DNA of 64,000 bases from assembly GCF_020510525.1 (NCBI RefSeq), contig NZ_CP075188.1:3162001-3226000 (forward strand), read 5' to 3'. This DNA is from Quatrionicoccus australiensis (GTDB taxonomy: Bacteria; Pseudomonadota; Gammaproteobacteria; Burkholderiales; Rhodocyclaceae). Below the pieces are notes generated by a model. That model saw only the letters and a list, made by a program, of their open reading frames with translations. It had not been told where the DNA came from and made no database searches. The position numbers and the translations under genes were made by a program. How positions within the stretch are numbered: position 1 is the first letter of the stretch; every line of letters starts with the position of its first letter. Below are positions 17,528-27,298 of the stretch, one piece after another.

Positions 17528-17980
17528 ATGAAAAAACTCATCCTGATCGCCGTCATCCTGTTTGCCGGCTACTCCTACTTCACCAAGCCACATGGCCAAT
17601 TGCCATATGCCGCCTCCGCCAGCACGCAAAGCCAGGCAGTTGGTCACACCGATGACGAAATCGCCAGCGCCTTTGCCGGCCGCAGAAGCAATGTACAGGT
17701 CTCCGGCCAGGGCGTGGTTGCCAGATTGCTGCCCGACGACAACAGCGGCAGCCGGCATCAGAAATTCATTCTCCGTCTGGCCGGCGGCCAGACACTGCTG
17801 GTCGCACACAACATCGACATCGCGCCGCGCGTCAGCGGCCTGAGCGAGGGCGAGCAGATCGAATTCAACGGGGTTTACGAGTGGAACGAGAAAGGCGGCG
17901 TGCTGCACTGGACACACCGCGATCCGAATGGAAGGCACACCGCCGGCTGGCTGAAGCACCGCGGCCAGACCTACCAGTAA
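17528..17980 (+). CDS. DUF3465 secreted/anchored small protein
   Basis: 150 residues: N-terminal hydrophobic signal/anchor (MKKLILIAVILFAGYSYF), then a domain matching DUF3465, with QVSGQGVVARLLPDDNSGSRHQKFILRLAGGQTLLVAHNIDIAPRV-type sequence resembling a small OB-fold and the WTHRDPNGRHTAGWLKH C-terminus. Typically monocistronic and of unknown function, possibly nucleic-acid binding. Start at 17528 begins the signal segment; the longer frame from 17483 lacks one. Function unknown. Confidence 0.8.
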   Translation: MKKLILIAVILFAGYSYFTKPHGQLPYAASASTQSQAVGHTDDEIASAFAGRRSNVQVSGQGVVARLLPDDNSGSRHQKFILRLAGGQTLLVAHNIDIAPRVSGLSEGEQIEFNGVYEWNEKGGVLHWTHRDPNGRHTAGWLKHRGQTYQ

Positions 17981-18097
17981 GCTCAAGCGATCAGCATTTT
18001 TTTGCTGCACAGGGGGAACGTTTCCGCGCCATCCCTGTCATCCCATATGAATTTTCCTGCCGCATCCGTGGACGGGAACTCATATCGGGAGACAAGC

Positions 18098-18622
18098 ATG
18101 AAATCTCGCAACAAGTTGGTCCTGGGCACGCTGGCGGCTGCTGTGCTGGCAGGTTGTTCCAGCATGGAGATGGCGACGCCACCGGCTGCAGTCGCTGCGC
18201 TGGAAGCGAAGTCAGGCAGCACGGTTAGCGGCAAGGTCAGCTTTTTCGGCATGACCAACGGGGTCCGGGTCGAGGCGCAGGTCAGCGGCCTGACGCCGGG
18301 CGAGCACGGCTTTCATGTGCATGAGGCCGGCGACTGTTCGGCGCCTGATGCGAGCAGCGCCAAGGGCCATTTCAACCCGGCGGCGACGGCGCACGGCAGT
18401 CATGCCGCGGCCGAACATCACGGTGGCGACATGCCCAACCTGGTCGCCAATGCCCAGGGCGAGGCCAGCTATCGTGTCGAGCTGAAGGGCGTCGCCCTCG
18501 GCGGCCCGAACGGCATCGTCGGGCGCAGCGTGGTGGTGCATGCCGACCCGGACGACTACAAGTCGCAACCGGCCGGCAACTCCGGCAAGCGCATTGCCTG
18601 CGGCCGGATCACCGGACGCTGA
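18098..18622 (+). CDS. sodC: Cu/Zn superoxide dismutase lipoprotein
   Basis: Dismutes superoxide in the periplasm. 174 residues with a lipobox AVLAGC (Cys20), so anchored to a membrane, then the Cu/Zn SOD fold: HGFHVHEAGDC with copper histidines and disulfide Cys, GHFNP, a His-rich zinc loop AHGSHAAAEHHGGDMPNL, and SVVVHADPDDY. The last Cys is in RIACGRI. Start chosen at 18098 with GGGAG upstream. A copy of the GGTCGACC repeat follows the gene. Confidence 0.95.
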   Translation: MKSRNKLVLGTLAAAVLAGCSSMEMATPPAAVAALEAKSGSTVSGKVSFFGMTNGVRVEAQVSGLTPGEHGFHVHEAGDCSAPDASSAKGHFNPAATAHGSHAAAEHHGGDMPNLVANAQGEASYRVELKGVALGGPNGIVGRSVVVHADPDDYKSQPAGNSGKRIACGRITGR

Positions 18623-18680
18623 GACAGGACGGGCGGATCCGGCAGCGGCCGCCCCGCTCCCATTGGCTGGCGCCAGGCTG

Positions 18681-18710
18681 AATTTGCCGTCTTTTTAGCG
18701 GTCGACCGTT
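18681..18710 (+). repeat. GGTCGACC repeat copy (sodC-thioredoxin spacer)
   Basis: TTTGCC-TTTTT-AGCGGTCGACCG arrangement shared with the other copies in this window. Confidence 0.75.
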
Positions 18711-18775
18711 CCAGCCAGCCGATTTTGCGGCAATCTTGCCGCCGGCCGCCTCTGCTCAACCCATGGAAAGATTCG

Positions 18776-19102
18776 ATGCATCCCACCCCCGACTACAACC
18801 CGCAAGCCCCCGAACGCAGTGAGATCGATGCCCTGCCCGGCCCGACCCTGCTCGAATTCGGCGCCAACTGGTGCGGCCACTGCCAGGCTGCGCAGGCACC
18901 GCTGCATGCAGCACTGGCCGGATACGCCGCCCTGCGCCACCTGAAAATCGAAGACGGCCCGGGGCGCGCCCTCGGCCGCTCCTTCCGCGTCAAATTGTGG
19001 CCGACGCTGGTCTTTCTGCAGGACGGCCGGGAAGTTGCCCGCCTGGTTCGGCCAACCGCAGAGGCGCCGATCGTCGAAGGACTGGCCAGTCTGCACGCCT
19101 GA
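18776..19102 (+). CDS. Thioredoxin-like protein
   Basis: 108 residues with the thioredoxin active site WCGHC (Cys33, Cys36) and the cis-Pro segment KLWPTLVFLQDGREVARLVRP. No signal peptide, so cytoplasmic. Shorter linker and an unusual Gly-His pair between the cysteines (as in protein disulfide isomerases) rather than Gly-Pro of classical thioredoxin. Start at 18776 directly before MHPTPDY; upstream in-frame extension is unlikely. Stand-alone gene with a repeat copy in front and the MITE-like element behind. Confidence 0.85.
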   Translation: MHPTPDYNPQAPERSEIDALPGPTLLEFGANWCGHCQAAQAPLHAALAGYAALRHLKIEDGPGRALGRSFRVKLWPTLVFLQDGREVARLVRPTAEAPIVEGLASLHA

Positions 19103-19357
19103 GAGGCTGTTCACGATCTTCCGAAAGTCATGAAGCCGGGCTGCAGCTTTATTTGATACGCCAGTAAAACCCCTCCCGACCTCCCCTTGACAGGGGAGGA
19201 GCACCCCAAATCGCGCATGGACAAACTCCCTCCCCTGACAAGGGGAGGGCTGGGGATAAGCAGAGACTTAGCCGCCGTAGTTTGGCGGCTTAGTCGGTTG
19301 CTTAGTAGTTTCATCAGGGGTTTGAATGACAAGCGAAAAATCATGAACAGCTTCTTA
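19101..19357. mobile_element. MITE-like element with imperfect terminal inverted repeats
   Basis: The left end (19106-19131) and the reverse complement of the right end share GCTGTTCA-GAT-TT-CG-GTCAT with 20 of 26 positions identical. Inside are a near-perfect GACTTAGCCGCC stem-loop (about 19265-19295) and two CCTCCCC/GGGGAGG palindromes. No coding capacity is seen. It starts right at the stop codon of the thioredoxin gene. Fits a non-autonomous transposon remnant; the parent element is not in the window. Confidence 0.5.
19166..19258. repeat. Pair of CCTCCCC/GGGGAGG palindromic repeats
   Basis: Two inversely arranged copies (about 19168-19201 and 19228-19257) of a CCCCTCCC...CCTTGAC-AGGGGAGG palindrome. 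A third copy lies at about 34434-34470. Confidence 0.6.
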
Positions 19358-19539
19358 GCATTTTTGCCTTTTCCGGACGGTCGACCGCTGCGCAAGGGCA
19401 AATTCCGGATCGCCAGCGTGCCGCACCGCCAGTGACGCAACAAAAGCCGATCAGCCGATGAAAAGGGCTATTTCGAGGTAGCGCACTCCCCGGCTTTGTT
19501 CCAATATAAGGAAAAGGTAAAAAACAATCAGGGGGAGCC
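19358..19539. other. Rest of the spacer before the PhnD-like gene, with a GGTCGACC repeat
   Basis: Contains a repeat copy at 19361-19393 (TTTTTGCCTTTTCCGG then ACGGTCGACCGCTGCGC), nearly identical to the copy at 36.34 kb, and a GGGGGAG ribosome site just before the next gene. No other gene seen. Confidence 0.7.
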
Positions 19540-20376
19540 ATGTTCAATCGACGCCGTTTTCTCGAATGTTCGCTGACCATTGCCGCGCTGGGCTGCCAGC
19601 TGCCGGCATTCGCCGCCGGCAAGGCCCTGCGTCTGGGCACCCTGCCCGTCGTCTCGACGCGCACTGCCTACGAAATGTACCGGCCGCTGCTGGAGTTTCT
19701 TGAAAGGAACCTGGCGCTGCCGGCCACCCAGCTCGAAACGCCGCCCAATTTCAAGACCATGTACCAGCGGATCCAGGAAAACGGCTTTGACCTCCTGATC
19801 AGTCCGCCGCACATTGCCCGCCTGGCCCAGAAACGTCTGGGCTGGCAGCCGCTGGTGATGTTCCAGCCGGAGCATCAGGCTGTCCTGCTTGTCAGGGAAG
19901 ATAACGGCCCGACCAGTATCGAGGCATTGCGTGGCGGCACCATCGCCGTGCTCGACAACAGCGCTCTGGTCGCGATGATCATAATGGAAGCCCTGGCCCA
20001 AAAGGGCCTGCTGATGAGCCGGGATTTCAAGGTCATCGAAACGCGCAGCTATGAAAGCAGCCAGATTGCCGTCAAGCAGGGCGTGGCGCAGGCCATGGTC
20101 TTCCGCAGCCAGGGTTTCATCGACCCGAATGTGCGCGACAACTTCCGTGTCTTGTTCGACGCCGGGGTACTGCCCGGCTACGTGATGATTGCCGCGCCCG
20201 CGACGAGCAAGGCGCAAGTTCAGAAGTTGCGGACGCAACTCCTCGCCTTTGGCAAGACGGAAGCTGCCCGGCCATTCATGGAAAAACTCGGCTACGACTC
20301 GATCAGCGGGGCAAGCGAAGAAGCCATGCGCCGCCTCGACCCCTACCTCGAAGCCACCGAAGCCAGACTCAAATAA
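19540..20376 (+). CDS. PhnD-like periplasmic binding protein, probably a sensory partner of the next gene
   Basis: 278 residues: signal sequence with RRRFLECS twin-Arg-like start and cleavage near PAFAAG, then a phosphate/phosphonate-type (PhnD) binding fold: [52 protein letters not shown]. No permease or ATPase nearby; the next gene, 20 bases downstream, is a hybrid kinase with a periplasmic sensor domain. Such stand-alone PhnD proteins commonly present ligand to a kinase. Ligand unknown. Confidence 0.85.
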   Translation: MFNRRRFLECSLTIAALGCQLPAFAAGKALRLGTLPVVSTRTAYEMYRPLLEFLERNLALPATQLETPPNFKTMYQRIQENGFDLLISPPHIARLAQKRLGWQPLVMFQPEHQAVLLVREDNGPTSIEALRGGTIAVLDNSALVAMIIMEALAQKGLLMSRDFKVIETRSYESSQIAVKQGVAQAMVFRSQGFIDPNVRDNFRVLFDAGVLPGYVMIAAPATSKAQVQKLRTQLLAFGKTEAARPFMEKLGYDSISGASEEAMRRLDPYLEATEARLK

Positions 20377-20396
20377 ACCCATCCGGCACCAGCAGC

Positions 20397-22748
20397 ATGT
20401 GGAAACTCTCCCTGCGCACGAAGTTGATCCTGGGCGCGGTGCTCATCCAGAGCGCCGTGTTCACGCTGGTCGTCTTCAACGCCAGCCGGATTGCCCAGAA
20501 CATCCTCAAGGAACAGGTCAGGGTTCGGGTCGAGAGCATCCAGCCGCTGCTCAACGCAGCCATTGCCGGTCCGCTCGCCCAGCATGACTATGCGACACTG
20601 AACGGCATCCTGCTCGACCTGCGCGCCGCGCATGCCGTCGAGCACATCAAGGTTGCCGACCTCGACGGCATCATCGTCGGCAAGACTGGCGAAGCCAAGG
20701 CCGACGAACGCTACCGGCTCGATGGCGGTCTCGATGAGTCCGGACTGGACGGACATGTCGAAACCGAGATGCCGCTGACGATCAATGAGCAGGCAGTCGG
20801 CAAGCTCACGTTCGGCGTTTCGATCGGTTTCCTGCAGGCGGCGCGGGCATCCCTGGCCAGCCAGAACGGCTTGATCGCCCTGGCCGGACTTGTCGTTGCC
20901 AGTATCCTGTTGGCGCTGTACAGCTGGTGGCTGACCCGCGACCTGGTTCGCCTGCGCCTGGCTGCCGAACGCATAGGCCGCGGCGAGTACGGCATCGAAA
21001 CGGGTATCGCGTCCGTCGAACATGATGAAATCTCCCTGCTGGCGCAATCCTTCGACCTGATGAGTCGGCAGATCCGGGACAGCCACGCCGGGCTGTTCCG
21101 GGAAATCGAGGAGCGCAAACGGGCGGAACTGCTGTTGCGCGAGAGCGAGCAGCATTTCCGCACCCTCGCCGACGGCGGCTCGACGCTGATCTGGACCTCC
21201 GGCCTGGACAAGCTGTGCAACTATTTCAACCAGCCCTGGCTGCGCTTCACCGGCCGGACGCTGGAGCAGGAGCTTGGCAACGGCTGGACGGAAGGCCTGC
21301 ATCCCGACGATTTCGCACATTGTCTGGACGTGTACGTGACTTCCTTCGAGCAGCAACAGCCGTTCAGCATGGAATACCGGATACGCCATGCCGATGGCCG
21401 CTATCGCTGGATCCGCGATGACGGCAATCCGCGTTACGACAGTGACGGACGCTTCATCGGCTATATCGGCTATTGCGTCGACATCACCGCGCAGAAGGCG
21501 AATGCCGCTGAACTCGAGAAACACCGGCACCATCTCGAAGCCCTGGTCGAGGAACGTACCTCGGCCCTGGTCATCGCCAAGGACGCCGCAGAAGCGGCAA
21601 ACCGCGCCAAGGGAACCTTCCTGGCCAACATGAGCCACGAACTGCGCACGCCGATGAACGCCATCATGGGCATGACCGAGTTGCTGCTGCGGCGGATTAC
21701 CGACCCCCGGCAGGTCGACCAGCTGGGCAAGCTGAAGCAGGCCTCGGCGCATCTGCTTTCGGTGATCAATGACATCCTCGACATCTCGAAGATCGAAGCC
21801 GAGCACCTCAAACTGGAAGAAACCCGCTTCCGCTTCGGCAGCGTCCTCGAGAACCTGGGCAGCATGCTCGGCCACAAGGCCGAAGAAAAAGGCCTCGTCC
21901 TTGCCATCGACCTGCCCCCGGCGATTGCCGCCCTGCCCCTGATTGGCGATCCGCTGCGTCTGGGCCAGGTACTGCTCAATCTGGTCGGCAATGCCGTCAA
22001 ATTCACGAGCGAAGGCACGATCAGCCTGGGCATCAGCAAACAGGCGGAGACGCCCGAAACCGTGCTGTTGCGTTGCGCGGTGCAGGACACCGGGGTCGGC
22101 ATCTCGGCGGCGGACCAGAAGCGCCTGTTCACCGCCTTCGAGCAGGGCGACGCATCGATGACCCGCAAATACGGCGGCACCGGCCTCGGGCTGGCCATCT
22201 GCAAGCGCCTGATCGAAAGCATGGGCGGCGAAATCGGCCTCGAAAGCACGGTCGGCGTGGGCAGCACCTTCTGGTTTACCGTGCTCCTGAAAAAGGCAAG
22301 CGACGGCAGCGCGCCCGCAGCATCCGGCCTTGAACCAAGCGCTGCAGCCAGACTCCGGCAACACCATGCCGGGGCGCGCATCCTGCTGGTCGAGGATGAG
22401 CCGATCAACCAGGAGGTATCACGCGAATTGCTCGAAGATGCCGGACTGCAGGTCGAACTGGCCGAAGACGGCAGCGTGGCGGTCAAGCTGGCAGAAGAGA
22501 AGCCCTACGACCTGATCCTGATGGACATGCAGATGCCGACAATGAACGGAGTCGATGCCACCCGCCTGATCCGCCGCCTGCCCGGCCACACCGGCACCCC
22601 CATCCTGGCGATGACAGCCAATGCCTTCGACGAGGACAGGCAGGTCTGCCTGGCAGCCGGCATGAACGACCATATCGGCAAGCCGGTCGACCCGGAAAAA
22701 CTCTATGAAACCTTGCTGCACTGGCTGAGCACGCCGCCAGCCACGTAG
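20397..22748 (+). CDS. Membrane hybrid sensor histidine kinase with PAS and receiver domains
   Basis: 783 residues. First membrane helix about 9-31, periplasmic sensor region about 32-160, second helix about 163-184, HAMP about 185-240, PAS/PAC (about 255-375, [19 protein letters not shown]), coiled coil, HisKA with phosphoacceptor His414 in [11 protein letters not shown], HATPase_c ([15 protein letters not shown]) and a C-terminal receiver with Asp710 in [13 protein letters not shown]. Co-transcribed with the PhnD-like protein. No HPt or output regulator is adjacent, so the phosphate must pass to a distant partner. A 24-bp perfect palindrome lies just after its stop codon. Confidence 0.92.
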   Translation: MWKLSLRTKLILGAVLIQSAVFTLVVFNASRIAQNILKEQVRVRVESIQPLLNAAIAGPLAQHDYATLNGILLDLRAAHAVEHIKVADLDGIIVGKTGEAKADERYRLDGGLDESGLDGHVETEMPLTINEQAVGKLTFGVSIGFLQAARASLASQNGLIALAGLVVASILLALYSWWLTRDLVRLRLAAERIGRGEYGIETGIASVEHDEISLLAQSFDLMSRQIRDSHAGLFREIEERKRAELLLRESEQHFRTLADGGSTLIWTSGLDKLCNYFNQPWLRFTGRTLEQELGNGWTEGLHPDDFAHCLDVYVTSFEQQQPFSMEYRIRHADGRYRWIRDDGNPRYDSDGRFIGYIGYCVDITAQKANAAELEKHRHHLEALVEERTSALVIAKDAAEAANRAKGTFLANMSHELRTPMNAIMGMTELLLRRITDPRQVDQLGKLKQASAHLLSVINDILDISKIEAEHLKLEETRFRFGSVLENLGSMLGHKAEEKGLVLAIDLPPAIAALPLIGDPLRLGQVLLNLVGNAVKFTSEGTISLGISKQAETPETVLLRCAVQDTGVGISAADQKRLFTAFEQGDASMTRKYGGTGLGLAICKRLIESMGGEIGLESTVGVGSTFWFTVLLKKASDGSAPAASGLEPSAAARLRQHHAGARILLVEDEPINQEVSRELLEDAGLQVELAEDGSVAVKLAEEKPYDLILMDMQMPTMNGVDATRLIRRLPGHTGTPILAMTANAFDEDRQVCLAAGMNDHIGKPVDPEKLYETLLHWLSTPPAT

Positions 22749-22758
22749 AAATCACCTG

Positions 22759-22782
22759 TTTTCAGCGGTCGACCGCTGAAAA
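22759..22782. repeat. GGTCGACC repeat copy, 24-bp perfect palindrome
   Basis: TTTTC-AGCGGTCGACCGCT-GAAAA is perfectly self-complementary and sits 10 bases after the hybrid-kinase stop. It is the most symmetrical copy of this repeat in the window and could fold as a terminator hairpin. Confidence 0.85.
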
Positions 22783-22818
22783 CCAGCACTTTTCCCGCTG
22801 CTCTCCCGACCCGCCCGA

Positions 22819-22995
22819 CTCAGGCCTCAAGCAGCCCGTTGCGCAGGGCAACCAGCGTCAGTTCGCTGGCGTTGCTGACATTGAGCTTCTGCTTGATGTG
22901 ATAGAGATGCGTGCCGACCGTGCTCGGCCTGAGGCAGAAACTCGCCGCCACGTCATTCACCGAGAGCCCTTCGGCGAGTTTCAGGAAGACGGCGT
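22819..22995 (-). pseudogene. Truncated response-regulator C-terminus (NarL/FixJ HTH), duplicate of the gene at 29.4 kb
   Basis: About 57 codons of intact LuxR-type HTH, from AVFLKLAEGLSVNDVAASF to LRNGLLEA and a stop, about 94 percent identical at the DNA level to the end of the regulator at 29351-29998. The 5' part (receiver and start) is missing; homology stops about 20 bases before the left end of the IS630 element. It has no start codon of its own and is a gene remnant. Differences are mostly scattered point changes, so the duplication is not brand new. Confidence 0.85.
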
Positions 22996-23015
22996 CAGAA
23001 AGACTACTCCTGTCA

Positions 23016-24125
23016 TATTAACCTGGCAAATAGATAGGGCGTTTATGTTATGATATTTGCATGGATAAAGAAGATGCCCGCAAGCTCAGGCCAGAGCAAC
23101 AAAAGGAGAAGCGCAAGATAGCGCTTCGCATGCGAATGAACGGACGCGAATTTGCCGAGATTGGATTAGCGGTCGGAGTACATTCCCGTACGGTCCAATA
23201 TTGGTGGTCGCGCTACCAGGCAGAAGGCCTCAAGTCGGCGGTAGAAGGCGGCAAAAGAGGCACGGAGATTGGTGAGCGACGCACACTCAGCGTGGAACAG
23301 GAGTGGGCAGTGCAGCAGTTGATCAGCGAGAAAATGCCTGACCAACTCAAGCTTTCCTTCGCGCTCTGGACACGGGCAGCAGTTCAGGAGTTGATCCATC
23401 GTCGTTTCAAGATCGACATGCCGATTCGGACGGTCGGTGAGTATCTCAAGCGCTGGGGTTTTACACCGCAGAAGCCGTTGAAGCGGGCCTATGAGCAGAA
23501 ACCTGAATTGGTGGAGGCTTGGCTCAAGGAGAGTTACCCACGCATCGCCCGGCGCGCCAAGGACGAAGGGGCGGAGATTCACTGGGGTGACGAAACGGGC
23601 ATCCGTAGCGATTGCCAACATGGCCGGAGCTATGCGCCAGCGGGAAAAACACCTGTTCAAAGGGTGCCCGGCAGCCGGTTTGCCACGAACATGATCTCCA
23701 CGGTCACCAACCAGGGGAAAGTGCGCTTCATGCTCTATCGGGAAACGATGACGGCCACTGTCCTGATTCGATTCCTTGCACGCCTGGTTCGTGATGCTGG
23801 ACGCAAAGTGTTTTTGATTCTCGACAACCTGCGAGTGCATCACAGCAACAAGGTTCGGGACTGGTTGGAAAAACATACCGAGCACATTGAGTTGTTCTTC
23901 TTGCCCGCCTACGCCCCGGAACTCAATCCGGACGAGTATCTGAATTGCGACCTGAAGGCCTTGGTTCATGGCGGAAAGCCTGCCAGGAATCGGGATGAAC
24001 TGGAATCAAAGGTGCGAGGTGCAATGATGAAAATACAGAATCGCCCAAAACGGGTTATGTCCTATTTTAGACACCGAAAAATCCAATATGCCGCGTAATG
24101 AACCTATTGGATTGCCGGGTTAATA
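23016..24125 (+). mobile_element. IS630-family insertion sequence with TA target duplication
   Basis: Imperfect terminal inverted repeats TATTAACCTGGCAA (left) and, reverse-complemented, TATTAACCCGGCAA (right), each beginning with the TA dinucleotide that IS630/mariner elements duplicate. The element itself is about 1.1 kb and holds one transposase gene. Both ends are intact, so it may be mobile. It separates the response-regulator remnant from the RavA/ViaA/NYN operon. Confidence 0.85.
23061..24098 (+). CDS. IS630-family transposase
   Basis: 345 residues. N-terminal helix-turn-helix (about 15-75, GREFAEIGLAVGVHSRTVQYWWSRY), a second winged-helix region (about 110-150, PIRTVGEYLKRWGFTPQKP) and a DDE catalytic domain: EIHWGDETGI (first Asp near 178), FLILDNLRVHHS (second Asp near 256) and ELNPDEYLNCDLK (final Glu near 295). 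Uninterrupted, single-frame and of normal length, so probably active. A TTATGATATTTGC stretch before the ATG may be its promoter. Confidence 0.93.
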   Translation: MDKEDARKLRPEQQKEKRKIALRMRMNGREFAEIGLAVGVHSRTVQYWWSRYQAEGLKSAVEGGKRGTEIGERRTLSVEQEWAVQQLISEKMPDQLKLSFALWTRAAVQELIHRRFKIDMPIRTVGEYLKRWGFTPQKPLKRAYEQKPELVEAWLKESYPRIARRAKDEGAEIHWGDETGIRSDCQHGRSYAPAGKTPVQRVPGSRFATNMISTVTNQGKVRFMLYRETMTATVLIRFLARLVRDAGRKVFLILDNLRVHHSNKVRDWLEKHTEHIELFFLPAYAPELNPDEYLNCDLKALVHGGKPARNRDELESKVRGAMMKIQNRPKRVMSYFRHRKIQYAA

Positions 24126-24199
24126 AAACTGGCGGATGACCAATGCGTGCAATTCGGCCAAAGCAGACATCAAGACAATCTGAAAATTGTGACGGCTAT

Positions 24200-25696
24200 C
24201 TAATGATTAGCTGGCGCTTGTACATTCAGATTTCGTTCGAAACAAACAATTTCATGAATTTGACTGCTGCTCGGTTCAAATACCCATTCGTTGTCAAAAA
24301 GGTCTCTCAGACGTTGTGTCATGTAGCAATTTCCCACAACTAATGAGTGAAATCTGTTGCCAGCAAGGCGTTGTTTTTTTATACGGGTAAGCAGGTTATC
24401 TGATAGGCCAGACATAATAAAATCCGACACAACAAGCAGATCAGCATTTTTGTATGCATCAACTTCCATGGTATCCAAGGCATGCACAATCGCAGGGGCA
24501 ACATCAGTACCACCATGAAATGACATCTTTAGAAAACCCAGTAGAGCTTCCATACCGGGTTTGGCACTCAAATCCAGTGTGTAGATACTGGTTGAAAAAG
24601 TGATCAAGTAACAAGGGCGCTTTTGATCACTAGCCTTTGCTGCAAGGTAAAGAGCGACAGCCTTGGCAACTGTTTCCGGCATGCCATTCATTGATCCACT
24701 AGTGTCAATGCAAATGACCATCGGTCCTTGCATTTCGGCTTGCTTAACTGCTCGCTCTTCTTCCGTTTCCTCATGTCTGTGAATGCTCTGAATCCCTTGC
24801 ATGTCGAAGCACATTAAGCGGGATTCAACAAACTTTAGATCGAATAATATGGAGGTGTCCGGGTCAGCAAGAAGTGCCAGTTCTGCCGGTAATAAATTTT
24901 CAAGATCTCGCCCAAGCCTGATACCGACAATCTCCTCCCTTGAATTGATATCAGGCAGGGTGGCTTTGACGGGGGCTACCGAAGTGATACGTTCTATTGA
25001 TTCCGATAGTTCGATTTGCCTCATTTTTCCTAGGAGCTCGCAAAGTGCTCGGACACCTTTATCTTCCGCGAGGTATTTGGCCCAACGCTCGAATTGCTGA
25101 ATATCCTGTGCGGTCAAGTTTCCTCTGGAAAGATCAAGCAAAATCCCTGTGTCTAGGCCTAGGTCGCTAAGCCGCTCCTTTAGCGTCTGCAGTAAATCCA
25201 ATAGTCGGCTTATTTCCGTCAAGAGTGCCGCACGGCGTGCGGCGATTTCTCGCAGCTCCCATTCTGAACGAGCTTGATCCAGTCGTTTCTGCCATTCAGT
25301 ACCCAATAGCCGGGCGCTAATGGCGATGTCGCCAGCACCCTTTGTAGCTGTCGTAGTTTCTGGTGAGCTCGATTTGAATTGATTTCGCCAGAATGATTCG
25401 TTAGCAGGATGGCCAGTTTCCTTGCAGAAAGCAACGTAATGATCCGTTGCCTTGCTCAACTCAACTTCGGAAATCGGGGGCCTTTCTAGGCGTTCTTTCC
25501 ACTGAAGAAAGGATCGTTCTTGCGATAAGAATGGAGTGTCCTTAGCTAGAACGGTATTCGTTTCTAATTCCCATCTCCTGATGAGATCATCGACGTGATT
25601 ACGGAAGGCTGGAGCGCAATCGAGTAGCGATGAGTAAGACGATTGGACTTCAGTGCTGATAATTTCTGATGCAGCGGAAACAGGGCTTACCGACAT
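24200..25696 (-). CDS. viaA: VWA-domain protein, ViaA-type partner of RavA
   Basis: 498 residues. N-terminal alpha-helical region (1-320) with long helices about 135-235, then a C-terminal von Willebrand A domain with a complete MIDAS motif D331-T-S333-G-S335 in VICIDTSGSMNG, plus FSTS and SDFIMSG metal-site strands. Length and layout match E. coli ViaA (483 residues), which binds the MoxR ATPase RavA and stimulates its ATPase. The start overlaps the RavA-type gene by 10 bases, so the two are translationally coupled. Base composition is visibly more AT-rich than the flanks, as in the rest of this operon. Symbol given by homology of arrangement. Confidence 0.87.
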   Translation of the reverse strand: MSVSPVSAASEIISTEVQSSYSSLLDCAPAFRNHVDDLIRRWELETNTVLAKDTPFLSQERSFLQWKERLERPPISEVELSKATDHYVAFCKETGHPANESFWRNQFKSSSPETTTATKGAGDIAISARLLGTEWQKRLDQARSEWELREIAARRAALLTEISRLLDLLQTLKERLSDLGLDTGILLDLSRGNLTAQDIQQFERWAKYLAEDKGVRALCELLGKMRQIELSESIERITSVAPVKATLPDINSREEIVGIRLGRDLENLLPAELALLADPDTSILFDLKFVESRLMCFDMQGIQSIHRHEETEEERAVKQAEMQGPMVICIDTSGSMNGMPETVAKAVALYLAAKASDQKRPCYLITFSTSIYTLDLSAKPGMEALLGFLKMSFHGGTDVAPAIVHALDTMEVDAYKNADLLVVSDFIMSGLSDNLLTRIKKQRLAGNRFHSLVVGNCYMTQRLRDLFDNEWVFEPSSSQIHEIVCFERNLNVQAPANH

Positions 25697-27264
25697 AGTT
25701 CTTCAAGCCGCTCGCAATCCTTGATACGAACCTTCAGGCGTTCAATCTGTTCTGAGATACCAGAAATGGCTAGGTTTGTCTTTTCTGCTGGTACAAAAAG
25801 CGATGCGAGCTTTGATTCCATCTCAGAAAAGCGTTTCGTTACTATTTTCAACGCTGATTGAAGCTGGGATTTGATGTCCGATACGGAACTGGACAGCGAA
25901 GATATGAGGCGTTCGTTGATGCCGTCCTTTTTGTCTCCTTTGTGATATAGGACATCAGGTTTGTACTTCATTGCTTCATTTATTCGCGTATAGCGGACAC
26001 TGCAGACGCCTTGTCCATCAAATTCGCAATCTACATCCCGAAATTCATTGCCGTGCTGATCTAGCGGCTTAAATTTTCCCCCAGACTTCAATTTCTCATA
26101 TGGAATGTATATTTGCTTCCCTTGGTTGTAGTAGTTCCAGTCGCGGAAATTTGGTGTGACTTTGAAAAAGTCTTTACCCCGAAGGCTTTCTGTTTTGTAC
26201 ACGTCAGAAGAGTGAAATAGCTCTTTGTTTATTTCGTTATCCAATTCGTCTTTTTTTCGGTCTAGCTCCGCTAAGCTGATGTCAACACCTATCCCCGATT
26301 GCTTCACCGCATCCGCGACAAGTTGATTCACCTTTTGGTAATTATTTTCGTGCGTCCACAGGCAGTGTTGTAACAGTAGCGCGTCGCTATGGTTGGTTTC
26401 GATCCGTCCGTTGAAGAAGGCCGCAGCCTTCATCAACATCGCAGCGCGCTGCCAGCGTCTATCAGATACGTAAACCGCAGTCGATGGCTCTAGTTCAGCC
26501 AATTTTTCTCGAATCAAATGGATAATTGTCAGAGTTTCAGTCGATAGTCTGACTAGGTGAATTTGCTGTTGCCATGCACTCCATTCGTCAGGGGTGACGC
26601 GAATGTTTTCGGGAACTTTGGCATCAGACGAACTGGGCTCGCTATTTATCAGCGTCTCAAAATGATGAACTTCGGCGATGGGTAAAACCATCTGACGCAC
26701 GATGAAACGATCATATAGCGCCTCAAGTCCTTGGTTCGTTTCCGGTGTTTCATTTGACGCTGCAAGCAATGCCTTGAGCGGTACAGACTCGATCGTTTCA
26801 CCATTCTTGAATGTTCGCTCGTTGAGCAGCGTCAAAAGAGTATTCAGAATTGCGGGACTGGATTTCCAAATCTCATCCAGGAAGGCAAAGTCTGCTTTTG
26901 GTAGATAGGAATCTGTCTTCCGGACATAGCGATCCTCCTTGAGCGCACTGATCGAGACTGGGCCGAATACTTCCTCCGGCGTACTGAATCGATTCATCAA
27001 ATACTCAAAGTAGGTCGGTTTTTGAAATGCACATGCAATGCGCCGGGAGATCAGGCTCTTCGCAGTTCCTGGCGGACCATACAGAAAAGTGTTTTGACCA
27101 CAGAGGGCAGCCAGAAGCGAAACAGCAATTACTTCTTCTCGTTCGTACATACCTGCACTGATCGCCTTGATCAGATGGTCAATCCGATTTTTTAAGGCAG
27201 TTGCATCCGTTAGTTTGTTGTTTTTCATATGGTTTTTCGCTAGTTGCCGTTCGGCTTCATTCAA
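25687..27264 (-). CDS. ravA: MoxR-family AAA+ ATPase, RavA type
   Basis: 525 residues. AAA+ core (about 25-320) with Walker A GPPGTAKS (63-70), the RavA-type segment FEYLMNRFSTPEEVFGPVSISALKE, Walker B FAFLDE (126-131) and sensor-like ASNETPE. The C-terminal third is different from E. coli RavA (LARA region): it contains a charged insert around FFKVTPNFRDWNYYNQGKQIYIPYEK and a terminal coiled coil (about 460-525). MoxR ATPases act as chaperone-like remodellers with VWA partners. Middle gene of the NYN-ravA-viaA operon. No clear ribosome site at 27264; an internal ATG at 27228 is possible. Confidence 0.88.
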   Translation of the reverse strand: MNEAERQLAKNHMKNNKLTDATALKNRIDHLIKAISAGMYEREEVIAVSLLAALCGQNTFLYGPPGTAKSLISRRIACAFQKPTYFEYLMNRFSTPEEVFGPVSISALKEDRYVRKTDSYLPKADFAFLDEIWKSSPAILNTLLTLLNERTFKNGETIESVPLKALLAASNETPETNQGLEALYDRFIVRQMVLPIAEVHHFETLINSEPSSSDAKVPENIRVTPDEWSAWQQQIHLVRLSTETLTIIHLIREKLAELEPSTAVYVSDRRWQRAAMLMKAAAFFNGRIETNHSDALLLQHCLWTHENNYQKVNQLVADAVKQSGIGVDISLAELDRKKDELDNEINKELFHSSDVYKTESLRGKDFFKVTPNFRDWNYYNQGKQIYIPYEKLKSGGKFKPLDQHGNEFRDVDCEFDGQGVCSVRYTRINEAMKYKPDVLYHKGDKKDGINERLISSLSSSVSDIKSQLQSALKIVTKRFSEMESKLASLFVPAEKTNLAISGISEQIERLKVRIKDCERLEELCR

Positions 27265-27298
27265 AACATCAATTACGACTGAAGCCCACTTGCTTTGA

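Noticed and set aside
25687..27264. MoxR as a methanol-oxidation chaperone for the PQQ dehydrogenases
   Set aside because: The sequence is of the RavA subtype with a ViaA partner and lies in an AT-rich insert, not in the quinoprotein operons.
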